From Kitasatospora cinereorecta (GTDB taxonomy: Bacteria; Actinomycetota; Actinomycetes; Streptomycetales; Streptomycetaceae): DNA of 64,000 nucleotides. How positions within the stretch are numbered: the first letter of the stretch is position 1; every line of letters starts with the position of its first letter. The stretch is from contig NZ_JAMZDX010000006.1 of the NCBI RefSeq assembly GCF_024172095.1, positions 124,001-188,000 of the forward strand, given 5' to 3'. Made by a program: the position numbers and the translations under genes. The notes below the pieces were generated by a model. That model did no database searches and was not told the origin of the DNA. It saw only the letters and a list, made by a program, of their open reading frames with translations. Shown here in pieces: positions 25,419 to 33,068 of this stretch.

Positions 25419-26111
25419 TCAGCCCACCGGCGTCCGGTCGCCCTGGAGTCCGGCGAACGCCTCGCTCCACGCCGGGGAGGTGGTGCCGGGCTCGTTGAAG
25501 ATCTCGAAGGTGACACCGTCCGCGGCCGGGTGGAACAGTGCCTGGACGCAGGCCTCGGCCAGGTCGGGACGGGAGACCTGGCCGAAGCCCCGGTCGCCCT
25601 GCTCCAGCCGGACCCGCTCGCCGGCCTCCCGGGTGTCGGTGAGCCAGCCCGGCCGGATCACGGTGTACGGCAGGCCGGAGTCGCGGACCGCGTTCTCGCC
25701 GGCCAGCCGCCACTCCAGCACCCGGCCGTAGGCGTTCAGCGGATGGGCCAGGTGGGTGGCGTGGATCTGGCTGACCAGCACCACCCGGGGGCGGTGGCCG
25801 CCCTCGGTGGCGGCCGCCAGGGCGTTGCGCACGCCCTGGTAGACGGTGGTCTCCGGCCGGTCCGGGCCGCTGTCGGCGGTGCCCGGGTCGACGCAGTAGA
25901 CCAGGGCCGCGGTGCCGGCCAGCGGTTCGCTCAGGGTCTCCGGCCGGCGGACGTCGCCCTCGAAGAAGAGCGCGCCGGGCGGCAGGCTGCGCCTGGCGTG
26001 CTGCACGCTGCGGCCGATCGCGCGGACCGGCGCGCCGCGGTCCAGCAGGCGCTGGGCGACCAGGCGGCCCAGCCGTCCCGAGCCGCCGATCACCGCCACG
26101 GGGTTGTCCAT
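25419..26111 (-). CDS. NAD(P)-binding (NmrA/atypical SDR) protein
   Basis: 230-aa Rossmann protein. It starts VAVIGGSGRLGRLVAQRLLDRG with a GGxGxxG-like motif, followed by VRAIGRS after beta-2 and a later VVLVSQIH strand. It lacks an obvious YxxxK pair, so it belongs with atypical SDRs or NmrA-like redox sensors and quinone reductases rather than classical dehydrogenases. ATG 26111 has AAGGAG 6 bp upstream; a GTG at 26150 directly abutting the upstream stop is less likely. It lies between the nucleotidyltransferase and glgX, so a role in sensing redox state or modifying a sugar intermediate is possible but unproven. Confidence 0.8.
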   Translation of the reverse strand: MDNPVAVIGGSGRLGRLVAQRLLDRGAPVRAIGRSVQHARRSLPPGALFFEGDVRRPETLSEPLAGTAALVYCVDPGTADSGPDRPETTVYQGVRNALAAATEGGHRPRVVLVSQIHATHLAHPLNAYGRVLEWRLAGENAVRDSGLPYTVIRPGWLTDTREAGERVRLEQGDRGFGQVSRPDLAEACVQALFHPAADGVTFEIFNEPGTTSPAWSEAFAGLQGDRTPVG

Positions 26112-26150
26112 CGCTTGCTCCTTCTCTCTACGGATGTCGCTCGGTGGCAC

Positions 26151-27494
26151 TCAGATCCAGCGCAGGATGTCGTCGGAGTTGGTCAGCCGGGTGCCCGAGG
26201 GCAGGTTGGCCAGGGCCGGCACCCGCAGCCGCGGGTAGATGCTGACCCCGGTGAGCCGGGTGCCCTGCCAGACGTGCACGCCGTCGCCGACCGCGCAGTA
26301 GCCGTCCATCCGGACCGGGTTGTCCCGGGTGGAGTGGATGTCGGCCATCGGCCCGATGTAGGAGTCGCTGATCCGGGCGTACGGGCCGACCATCGAGGAG
26401 TCGCCGAGCGAGGTGCCGCTCAGCCGGGCGCCCTCGCGCAGCTCCGCGCCGTCGCCGATGTCGGCGTGCTCCAGCCGGACGCCGGAGCCGATGGTGACGT
26501 GCCGGCCGATCCGCACGCCCTGGCCGATCACCACGTCGCCGCCGGCGATCTTGTCGGCGAGGGTGGTGCCGGAGACGTCGTCCTTGGTGTGCAGGCTGCT
26601 CTCGTGGATCCAGTACCGCGGGCGGTCGCTGCGCGGCTCGGGCATCAGCCGGTTCATCTGGTGGAAGTCGCCGGAGAGCACCTGGCGGAGCGTCACCAGG
26701 TAGTCCTCGACGTTGCCGAGGTCGCCGAGCCTGGCGATGTGGTGCGCGGCCACCGTGCGGCCGTGCTCGACCAGCCAGGGCAGCAGGTCGCCGCCCCAGT
26801 CGAGGCGCTGCTGGGCCTGCCGCATCAGCTGCGGCTCCCGGGCGGCCAGCCGCAGCCGGCGGCAGTCCACCAGGTACATGCCCGCGTTGGTGGGCACCAG
26901 GGCGCAGCTGTCGCTGGTCGCCTCCGGGAAGATCTCGTGCACCCGCGCCAGGCTGGGCTTCTCGACGAAGCCGGAGACCAGGCCATCGGCGCCGGTGCGC
27001 ATCGCGCCGTACTTGCCGGCCACCTCGAGCGGGCTGCGGGCCACCGCGGCCACGGTGACCACGGCGTTGCTCTCCTCGTGGGTGGCCTCCAGCTCGGCGA
27101 GCGAGAAGTCGAAGACCGAGTCGACCGGGAGCACCAGCGCCCGCTCGGTCAGGTCCCACTGCTCCAGGTTGTGCAGGGTGGCGGCGCCGGACCCGACGTT
27201 GTAGCGGTCGAAGCTGGAGCGCGAGTAGCGCACCTCCACCCCGTACCGCTCGCCGTGGCCCAGCAGCAGCTTGATCTGGCTGCGGTTCTCCAGGCCCTGC
27301 GCCACCACGTAGAAGCGGCGGATGCCCTGCTCGCGGCAGGCGTCGATGACCCACTCGATCAGTCGTCGGCCCGCGAACGGGATCAGCGCCTTGCTCCGGA
27401 TGTAGTCCGCGGACTCGAGGGTGATGGGCTTCGCGCGCTCTCCCCGTCCGCCGGCCAGGATGATCCCGACCGTCCCGCCGTCTCGCTCGGCCAT
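26151..27494 (-). CDS. NDP-sugar pyrophosphorylase-like nucleotidyltransferase with left-handed beta-helix
   Basis: 447 aa. The N-terminal nucleotidyltransferase domain starts GIILAGGRGERAKPITLESA and has SKALIPFAGRRLIEW, VLPVDSVFDF at the metal/nucleotide site, and a VEKPS segment. From about residue 300, hexapeptide repeats (IAGGDVVIGQGVRIGRHVTIGSGV region) form a left-handed beta-helix, as in GlgC, GlmU and RmlA-long enzymes. It should make an NDP-sugar from a sugar 1-phosphate. The GERAKPIT signature differs from the usual GTRLxPLT, so GlgC identity is not assigned. It heads the operon, with GGGGAAG before the ATG and a good promoter upstream, and could feed glycogen-related or cell-envelope sugar synthesis. 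Confidence 0.85.
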   Translation of the reverse strand: MAERDGGTVGIILAGGRGERAKPITLESADYIRSKALIPFAGRRLIEWVIDACREQGIRRFYVVAQGLENRSQIKLLLGHGERYGVEVRYSRSSFDRYNVGSGAATLHNLEQWDLTERALVLPVDSVFDFSLAELEATHEESNAVVTVAAVARSPLEVAGKYGAMRTGADGLVSGFVEKPSLARVHEIFPEATSDSCALVPTNAGMYLVDCRRLRLAAREPQLMRQAQQRLDWGGDLLPWLVEHGRTVAAHHIARLGDLGNVEDYLVTLRQVLSGDFHQMNRLMPEPRSDRPRYWIHESSLHTKDDVSGTTLADKIAGGDVVIGQGVRIGRHVTIGSGVRLEHADIGDGAELREGARLSGTSLGDSSMVGPYARISDSYIGPMADIHSTRDNPVRMDGYCAVGDGVHVWQGTRLTGVSIYPRLRVPALANLPSGTRLTNSDDILRWI

Positions 27495-27530
27495 CTCGCT
27501 TCCCCTGGCTAGGCGACCTTGTCACGGCAG

Positions 27531-27559
27531 ATACAACACCCGATGTCAAATCGTGTCAA
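27531..27559 (-). promoter_or_regulatory. Predicted sigma-70-type promoter of the glgX operon
   Basis: On the minus strand, TTGACA (27559-27554), a 17-bp spacer and TTGTAT (27536-27531). A second TTGACA copy lies 10 bp further in, at 27549-27544. The start codon is 37 bp downstream of the -10. Confidence 0.55.
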
Positions 27560-27630
27560 GGAAAGCTGTAAAGTTGCTGGACATGCCCATGTCATATGCC
27601 GCGCGACAAGGGGGAACCGAATCAATACCG

Positions 27631-27649
27631 GCCGGAATATTATTCCGGC
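27631..27649. promoter_or_regulatory. Perfect 9-1-9 palindrome, candidate operator
   Basis: GCCGGAATA-T-TATTCCGGC, a perfect 19-bp palindrome in an AT-richer stretch between the divergent nucleotidyltransferase operon and the HAD-like gene. It is 72 bp upstream of the glgX-operon -35 and 127 bp upstream of the HAD-like start. The regulator is unknown. Confidence 0.5.
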
Positions 27650-27775
27650 GGGAATAGAGAATCAGCCGCCCGGCAAAGTCGAGCCTTCACGACGCCAAAT
27701 GCGTGCGGCATGATTATCCGGTCGGTCGCGCCCCACGCGCGAACGGAGCAAGAGCAGCACGGGAACGGGGGGAAC

Positions 27776-28219
27776 GTGATCAACCAGCGTGGCCGCCGCG
27801 CGGCATTCTTCGACGTGAGACACAACCTGCTGTCGGCCGGCTCGGCACTCACCGTGCTGGAGGCCGCGGCCCGCCACCGCTCGGCCGGCGACCTGCTGGT
27901 CTGCGTCGCCGGCGGCCCACCGCCCGGCGACGGCACCGACCGGCCGGCCGCCGGCCGCCCGACCACCTCGGGCACCGGCTTCGCCGCCGATCTGGTGCTG
28001 TACGCCGACGCGCCGGACGAGGCGGGCTCCGAGGTGGTGGTGGAGGCGATGGCCCGGCTCGGTCTGGACGCCGCCCAGTGCTTCGCCTACGGCGACCACC
28101 GCGAGGGCCTCACCATCCTGCGGGTGGTCGGCAATCCGCGGGTGGTCGGCCGCGATCCGCTGATGACGGAACTCGCCCGCGACCGCGGCTGGCCCGTCCT
28201 GCACACCGCGCAGTACTGA
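27776..28219 (+). CDS. Degenerate HAD-superfamily protein
   Basis: 147 aa resembling a HAD-IB (SerB-like) phosphatase with its cap and much of its core removed. Motif I reads AAFFDVRHNLL instead of FFDxDxT: the nucleophile Asp is present, but the second Asp is Arg and the Thr is Asn. The C-terminal motif is FAYGDHREGLTILRVVGNP, ending RDRGWPVLH, which matches the family's SDSxxDLPML...VGxP..RGWPVL, but the motif IV acids are lost. It is probably not a phosphatase and may be a binding or regulatory relic. GTG 27776 has GGGGGGAA upstream. Base composition is normal and no frameshift is seen, so it looks maintained as a short protein. Confidence 0.7.
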   Translation: MINQRGRRAAFFDVRHNLLSAGSALTVLEAAARHRSAGDLLVCVAGGPPPGDGTDRPAAGRPTTSGTGFAADLVLYADAPDEAGSEVVVEAMARLGLDAAQCFAYGDHREGLTILRVVGNPRVVGRDPLMTELARDRGWPVLHTAQY

Positions 28220-28345
28220 CCGGACCGCGCCGTACCGACCGGAACTCGCCCTTCCGAAAAAGCCCGGTATCCGATAGTCGCCCACCGCACCTGACGCAGT
28301 GCCGCGTCCGGCCCGCGGTGGGCGGCGCCCCACCGCCGGGGCTGC

Positions 28346-28361
28346 ATATCGTGCCCGATAT
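28346..28361. promoter_or_regulatory. 6-4-6 palindrome upstream of FAD oxidase
   Basis: ATATCG-TGCC-CGATAT is a perfect inverted repeat 64 bp before the GTG start of the BBE-type oxidase. It is a candidate regulator site. Confidence 0.35.
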
Positions 28362-28424
28362 TCGGTCCGATCGCGCGCATTCCGGCCATTCGGCGGGGCG
28401 GCCGCGACAACGGGAAAGGGCTTG

Positions 28425-30050
28425 GTGTTGACCTTGGCTGAAACGACCCGTCGCGGGTTCCTCGGGGTGGCCGCCGCACTCGGCGGCACTGTGGCACTCC
28501 CCTCGCTTGACAACGTGACGGACGACTCTGTCAACAACGCTGTCGATTCGGCCGCGGTACGGACCCCGTCCGCCCGCGCCATCGCCTCCACCGACCCGCG
28601 CTACCTCGACCTCACCTCGCGCGGCTACAACGGACGCTTCGTCGGCCGGCCCGACACCGTCCGGGTGGTGTACACCACCGCGCAGGTGGTCTCGGTGGTG
28701 AACGAGGCGGTGCAGGGCGGGCGGCAGATCGCCGTCCGCAGCGGCGGCCACTGCCTGGACGGACTGGTCGACGACCCCGCGGTGCGGACGCTGATCGACG
28801 TCTCCGAGATGAACGCGGTCTCCTACGACCCCGCCCGCCGCGCCTTCATGGTCGAGGCCGGCGCCACCCTCGGCCACGTCTACCGCACCCTCTACCTCGA
28901 CTACGGCGTCACCGTCCCCGGCGGCACCTGCCCGACCGTCGGCGTCGGCGGCCACGTCACCGGCGGCGGTTACGGCGCGCTCTGCCGCGCCCACGGCGCG
29001 ATCGTCGACCACCTGTACGCGCTGGAGGTGGTCGTGGTGGACGCCTCCGGCACCGCCCGCGCCGTGGTCGCCACCAGCGACCCGGGCGACCCCAACCGCG
29101 AGCTGTGGTGGGCGCACACCGGTGGCGGCGGCGGCAACTTCGGCGTGGTCACCCGCTACTGGTTCCGCACCCCCGGCGCCACCGGCACCGACCCGTCCGG
29201 ACTGCTGCCCAAGCCCCCGGCCACCCTGCTGAAGGCCGCCGCGGTGTGGAAGTGGAGCGACCTGAACGCGGCCGACTTCGCCGCCGTCGTCCGCAACCAC
29301 GGGGCCTGGCACACCGCCAACAGCGCCGACGGCTCGCCCTACGCCGGCCTGCACAGCGTGCTGATCCTCGGCAACGCCGCGCTCGGCACCGTGACCCTCA
29401 GCGCCCAGATCGACGGCACCCTCCCCGACGCGGCCGGCCTGATGACCCGCTACCTCGACGCGGTCGCGGCGGGCGTCCAGGCACCCGCGGCCCGCAGCCA
29501 GTCCACCTCACCGTGGCTGAAGGCCACCCTGAAGGACCCGTACGACACCGGAGCGTTCAACCGCACCAAGTCCAAGGGCGCCTATCTGCGCCGGGGTTGG
29601 GACGACGGCCAGATCGCCACCCTGTACCGCTACCTCTCCGACCCCGGCTACGACGGGCACAGCTCGATCCTGCTCTACTCCTACGGCGGCCGGGCCAACA
29701 CCGTCGCCCCCGACGCCACCGCGATGCCCCAGCGCGACTCCGTCCTCAAGGCCAACTTCACCACCTACTGGGCCGACCCCTCGCAGGACGCCCGCCACCT
29801 GGCCTGGATGCGCTCGCTCTACCGGGACGTGTACGCGGCCACCGGCGGCGTACCGGTCAGCAACGCGGCCAACGACGGCTCCTACATCAACTACCCGGAC
29901 GTCGACCTCGCCGACCCGCAGTGGAACACCTCGGGCGTGGCCTGGCAGACGCTCTACTACAAGGACAACTACCCCCGCCTGCAGCGCGTCAAGGCCGCCT
30001 GGGACCCGAACAACGTGTTCCACCACGCGCTCTCGGTCACGGCCGGCTGA
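28425..30050 (+). CDS. Tat-exported FAD-linked oxidase (BBE family), bicovalent flavin
   Basis: 541 aa. The N-terminal twin-arginine signal is TTRRGFLGVAAALGGTVAL. The FAD-binding PCMH domain has His109 in RSGGHCLDG and Cys187 in GALCRAHG, the two residues that attach FAD covalently in berberine-bridge-type oxidases such as oligosaccharide oxidases. The C-terminal BBE segment WNTSGVAWQTLYYKDNYPRL and DPNNVFHH complete the family signature. It likely oxidises a carbohydrate or secondary metabolite outside the cytoplasm, releasing H2O2. I chose GTG 28425 because GGGAAAGGG lies just upstream and the Tat motif then falls at residue 8. A terminator follows at 30066. Confidence 0.9.
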   Translation: MLTLAETTRRGFLGVAAALGGTVALPSLDNVTDDSVNNAVDSAAVRTPSARAIASTDPRYLDLTSRGYNGRFVGRPDTVRVVYTTAQVVSVVNEAVQGGRQIAVRSGGHCLDGLVDDPAVRTLIDVSEMNAVSYDPARRAFMVEAGATLGHVYRTLYLDYGVTVPGGTCPTVGVGGHVTGGGYGALCRAHGAIVDHLYALEVVVVDASGTARAVVATSDPGDPNRELWWAHTGGGGGNFGVVTRYWFRTPGATGTDPSGLLPKPPATLLKAAAVWKWSDLNAADFAAVVRNHGAWHTANSADGSPYAGLHSVLILGNAALGTVTLSAQIDGTLPDAAGLMTRYLDAVAAGVQAPAARSQSTSPWLKATLKDPYDTGAFNRTKSKGAYLRRGWDDGQIATLYRYLSDPGYDGHSSILLYSYGGRANTVAPDATAMPQRDSVLKANFTTYWADPSQDARHLAWMRSLYRDVYAATGGVPVSNAANDGSYINYPDVDLADPQWNTSGVAWQTLYYKDNYPRLQRVKAAWDPNNVFHHALSVTAG

Positions 30051-30065
30051 CCCGGCCCCGCCGTC

Positions 30066-30096
30066 GGGCCCGGCCGGGCGAACCCCGGCCGGGCCC
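30066..30096. terminator. Bidirectional terminator after FAD oxidase
   Basis: Perfect 13-bp stem (30066-30078 with 30084-30096), 5-nt loop, between convergent genes. Confidence 0.7.
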
Positions 30097-30100
30097 CGCG

Positions 30101-30132
30101 CGCTGTCGGGCTCGTGCGCTGTCGGGCTCGTG
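30101..30132. repeat. Exact 16-bp direct duplication
   Basis: CGCTGTCGGGCTCGTG occurs twice back to back (30101-30116 and 30117-30132), immediately downstream of the IstA-like stop codon. Confidence 0.8.
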
Positions 30133-30135
30133 CGC

Positions 30136-31410
30136 TCAGGTCTGTGCGGCCGGAGCCGGCTGCGGGAGACGGTTCAGCCTGCGCAGCCGATCGGCCTCGG
30201 CCGCCGCTTCCGGGGAGAGCGGGCTGCGGGTCCGGGCGCTCGGACAGGGCGGCGCCTCGGCGGGGCGGTGCCGGGGCGAGTCCTGAAGGCCGACGATCTC
30301 CCGGCCGCGGGCCACCGTCAGCCCCGCGCCGCGCGGCGCGACGTCGTGGCGGGCGATCACGGCCCCGCCGGTCGTGCTGATCGAGAGCCACGGCTCGTCG
30401 AGGCGCCGGCGCACCTCCACCACCGCCCCGGCCAGGTCGGGCGGGACGGTGTACCGGTTGCCGCGGAACGGGACCAGCCCCTGCGGGCCGACGACGCGGC
30501 GCACGCACACCCGCACCGGGTAGGGGGCGTCGGGCAGGCCGCGCAGCCGTCCTTGGGCCCCGGGTGCGGCGCGGGGTGCGGGCACCCTGCCGGCCGTCAC
30601 CGGTGGCCGGTCCGACCGCACCGCCAGCCGGTCGAGCAGCAGCTGGGCCTGCGCCTCCGCCACGCCGTGTGCGGCCTCGCTCCACCAGCGCCGGAGGGCA
30701 CCCGCCTCCTCGTCCTGGTCGGCGCGGCGGGCCCGGTCGAGTTCGACCTCCGCCCCGTAGTACCTGCCGACCCGGGTCAGCGCCGTCGTGAGCCGACCGG
30801 TGGCCGGGCAGCGCAGCGGGGTCGCCCGGTCGAAGCGCCAGCGCGGGGCGGTTCCGCCTAGGCGCCGCAGGACCTCGTCGATCGCCTCGACCACGTGCGG
30901 GAAGTCGGTGCCGTCGACCAGCACACCGCGCCAGCGGCCGGTACCGGCGAGCGAGCCGGTGAGCAGATGCACGAAGTACCCCTCGACAGGCGCCGACAGC
31001 GGCCTCCCGAGCGGGATCCACCGGAACCGGATCTCCTCCTCGGCGGTGCCCCCCGCGCCCGCCGGGCCGGGGAGCGGACCGAGGTGGCAGAGCCCGCAGG
31101 ACGGCCGCACCCGGTGTCTGCGCAGCGCTCGCGTGAACGTGGAGTAGCCGCCGCAGTAGCCCAGTTCGACGATCTCGTCGAACAGGACGCTCGCCTGGAG
31201 GTGCGGATCGTCCTCCAGCCGCCGGCGGCAGTAGGGCAGGAAGACCAGGAACGCGTCCTCGGTGGAGGCGCGCACTCCGGGCACCCGGTCCCCCGTGAGG
31301 TAGGACCGCAGGGTCTTGCGGTCGCGCCCCAGGTGACCGGCGATCGCCGTGATCGACCACCCCTGGTCGTGCAGCCGACACGCGTCCAAGTATTCCGCCA
31401 TGCTGAGCAT
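30136..31410 (-). CDS. Solitary IS21 IstA-like protein, probably inactive
   Basis: About 424 aa. The N-terminus is an IS21-type HTH (YLDACRLHDQGWSITAIAGHLGRDRKTLRSYL), followed by the IstA-like YCGGYSTFTRALRRHRVRP. The catalytic-core region is eroded: IRFRWIPLGRP stands where the family has a V(D)WG-type aspartate, while FDRATPL resembles the second aspartate region. No clear third acidic residue follows. The C-terminal Mu-transposase-type beta domain is recognisable (FRGNRYTVPPDLAGAVVEV, ISTTGGAVIARH). No istB follows and no IS ends are visible, so it is a domesticated or relic transposase. ATG 31410 puts the HTH at the family position; an upstream in-frame GTG at 31443 would add 11 residues. 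Confidence 0.7.
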   Translation of the reverse strand: MLSMAEYLDACRLHDQGWSITAIAGHLGRDRKTLRSYLTGDRVPGVRASTEDAFLVFLPYCRRRLEDDPHLQASVLFDEIVELGYCGGYSTFTRALRRHRVRPSCGLCHLGPLPGPAGAGGTAEEEIRFRWIPLGRPLSAPVEGYFVHLLTGSLAGTGRWRGVLVDGTDFPHVVEAIDEVLRRLGGTAPRWRFDRATPLRCPATGRLTTALTRVGRYYGAEVELDRARRADQDEEAGALRRWWSEAAHGVAEAQAQLLLDRLAVRSDRPPVTAGRVPAPRAAPGAQGRLRGLPDAPYPVRVCVRRVVGPQGLVPFRGNRYTVPPDLAGAVVEVRRRLDEPWLSISTTGGAVIARHDVAPRGAGLTVARGREIVGLQDSPRHRPAEAPPCPSARTRSPLSPEAAAEADRLRRLNRLPQPAPAAQT

Positions 31411-31712
31411 CCCGAACCCCCACGTACTGGGCGTGCCGGACACGCCGCCTCCGAATTCGCCTCGGCTTCTTCGCAGGGACGAGACCCTACATCAACAATT
31501 TGAAGATCGGAATCAAGCGAAACGTTTCACCATTCATCGTCCACAGGGTAATTTCAGCGAGCGGAAATCCATGCCGCGCCACCCCCGTGGCGATACCATC
31601 GACTTCACGGCTTCGGGGGCCGGGGAACTCAGGAGAGCTGGCCGGACAACTACGATGGAAGGACACCCGGATTCCGCACAACCGGAGCAGAGACCGCTTC
31701 GTTGAGCCGGAC
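31411..31712. other. AT-richer intergenic region with a LacI-like core palindrome
   Basis: The stretch 31485-31580 is clearly lower in GC than its surroundings. It contains the perfect palindrome GAAACGTTTC at 31519-31528, the core typical of LacI-family operators, although no LacI gene is nearby. It separates the divergent IstA-like and small-protein genes. No gene is convincing within it. Confidence 0.5.
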
Positions 31713-32039
31713 GTGATTTCCACGCGTGATCAAATTGCTTCGAGCCCCCGCCATCGCGATCCGATCTGCCCGATCGGAGCCTGGCTCTTCGTGCCGGACC
31801 GGACCAACGCCGCAGGTGACGTCCAGACCGGCTACCTGGTGCGCAACGGCGAACGCGTCATCCTGCGGCACTGCTCCCGACTTCTCGCGGAATTCCTCCG
31901 CACCATTCGCCAGCTCGAGATCAGCTTCGCGGTCCGCGGCGGAACGCTCCCGCCGCCGATCGTTGTCATCACTCCCGGGATGTGTACACGGCGGCCAGGC
32001 TCCACCGAGACTCCGGAGCACGGGCCGAGCCATGTATGA
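31713..32039 (+). CDS. Hypothetical protein (108 aa) overlapping the DUF2637-like gene
   Basis: I do not recognise this protein. From GTG 31713 it would be 108 aa, with a middle segment PIGAWLFVPDRTNAAGDVQTG and VILRHCSRLLAEFLRTIRQLEISF that looks like a folded alpha/beta domain. No membrane segment. Its last 8 bp overlap the next start codon, so the pair is probably co-translated. The start is uncertain: the ribosome site is weak, and the frame is open back to 31500. It lies in the lower-GC patch beside the IstA relic, which suggests an acquired pair. Confidence 0.5.
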   Translation: MISTRDQIASSPRHRDPICPIGAWLFVPDRTNAAGDVQTGYLVRNGERVILRHCSRLLAEFLRTIRQLEISFAVRGGTLPPPIVVITPGMCTRRPGSTETPEHGPSHV

Positions 32040-32763
32040 CCACCCGGACTCCTTATTCCGACCGCACGGCACACCTCACTACGACATCCTGGACCATCCC
32101 CCGCACCCGGCGGCCGACGAGCACCTCCATCGATATTCCGGAGCAGCCGCACCGTATGCCGATACGGGAACTTCGCCGACCATGGAAATGTTCGGCACCT
32201 GGAATCCGGACCTATTCGTCCCCCCTCCGCAGCGGGCCCGCCACCCGGATCCGTCCCCGCAGACCGACCACCTCCACGTACCCCGCGGCTCCCGCAAGCG
32301 CAGGCGCGCCCGGTCGACGGCCGAGCGGCGGACGAAGCTCGTCGGCGAGCTGTTCCGCGCCCTGATCGCGCTGGCCGTCACCATCGTGTGCGTGCTCGGC
32401 TGGACGCTGTCCTACGCCCCGCTGCAGGACCTGGCGTTCTCGCGGGTGCCGCCCGGCTTCTCGGAGCTCTGGCCGGCCGTCGTGTACGGCCCGTGGCTCG
32501 CCGGATGCCTCTCCATCCTGCGGGCCGCCCTCGACGGGCGGCGGTCCGTCCACTCGTGGGTGGTGGTCCTCGCGTTCTCAGCCGCCGCGACCGGACTGTG
32601 CGTCTGCGACATGTCCCGGAGCGCACCCGACATGATCGTCGCGGGACTGCCTCCCATCGCGGCCGCGATCTGCCTGGACCAGCTCGTGCGCCAGTTCGTC
32701 GCCCCGCAGCAGACGCGGCGCCCGCGGGCCCGGCACGTGGCACGGGTCCGGCGAACGGAGTAG
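32032..32763 (+). CDS. DUF2637-like membrane protein with TTA codon
   Basis: 243 aa. A polar His/Pro-rich N-terminus (residues 1-85) and a basic RGSRKRRRARSTAERR stretch are followed by four hydrophobic segments (ALIALAVTIVCVLGWTLSYA; LWPAVVYGPWLAGCLSILRA; SWVVVLAFSAAATGLCVCD; MIVAGLPPIAAAICLDQL). This arrangement matches DUF2637 proteins, which are often found in actinomycete plasmids and integrative elements. Residue 8 is encoded by TTA (32053-32055), a rare codon read by the bldA tRNA, so translation may be development-dependent. The ATG overlaps the preceding small gene by 8 bp. The function is unknown. Confidence 0.65.
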   Translation: MYDHPDSLFRPHGTPHYDILDHPPHPAADEHLHRYSGAAAPYADTGTSPTMEMFGTWNPDLFVPPPQRARHPDPSPQTDHLHVPRGSRKRRRARSTAERRTKLVGELFRALIALAVTIVCVLGWTLSYAPLQDLAFSRVPPGFSELWPAVVYGPWLAGCLSILRAALDGRRSVHSWVVVLAFSAAATGLCVCDMSRSAPDMIVAGLPPIAAAICLDQLVRQFVAPQQTRRPRARHVARVRRTE

Positions 32764-32810
32764 TCGGACGGGGGGACGGGTGCCGGGCGGCACCACCGGC
32801 GGACGACAAG

Positions 32811-32846
32811 CGGGTTGAGCGGATTGAACGGGTTGAGCGGGTTGAG
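32811..32846. repeat. Four 9-bp tandem units
   Basis: CGGGTTGAG, CGGATTGAA, CGGGTTGAG, CGGGTTGAG at 32811-32846, in the 305-bp gap between the DUF2637-like gene and the terminator of the secreted protein. Nothing else is recognisable in that gap apart from the hairpin at 33002-33063. Confidence 0.75.
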
Positions 32847-33001
32847 CAGCCATCAAGAGCTCCTCTTCGGCACGGCCTCGATCTCTCACGCGTGCAGCAC
32901 TGCCACCCTACGGAGCCACCGGCATATGCACTGGTCGACTCGGAGACATCTGCACGGATTCACCCCATCGTGTGCGAGGGGCAGGCCACCGGGCGTGCGG
33001 G

Positions 33002-33063
33002 CCGGGGTGGCCCGGTCTCCGCACCGGCGCGGAGACCGGGGCGCGGAGACCGGGCCACCCCGG
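33002..33063 (-). terminator. Long perfect hairpin after secreted beta-helix gene
   Basis: 33002-33022 and 33043-33063 are exact 21-bp reverse complements. The 20-nt loop carries a third partial copy, GCGGAGACCGGG (33029-33040). It lies 5 bp beyond the stop codon of the minus-strand gene. Confidence 0.75.
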
Positions 33064-33068
33064 TGCTG

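Noticed and set aside
33002..33063. Terminal inverted repeats of an insertion sequence
   Set aside because: The two arms are only 20 bp apart and lie directly after a stop codon, which fits a terminator.
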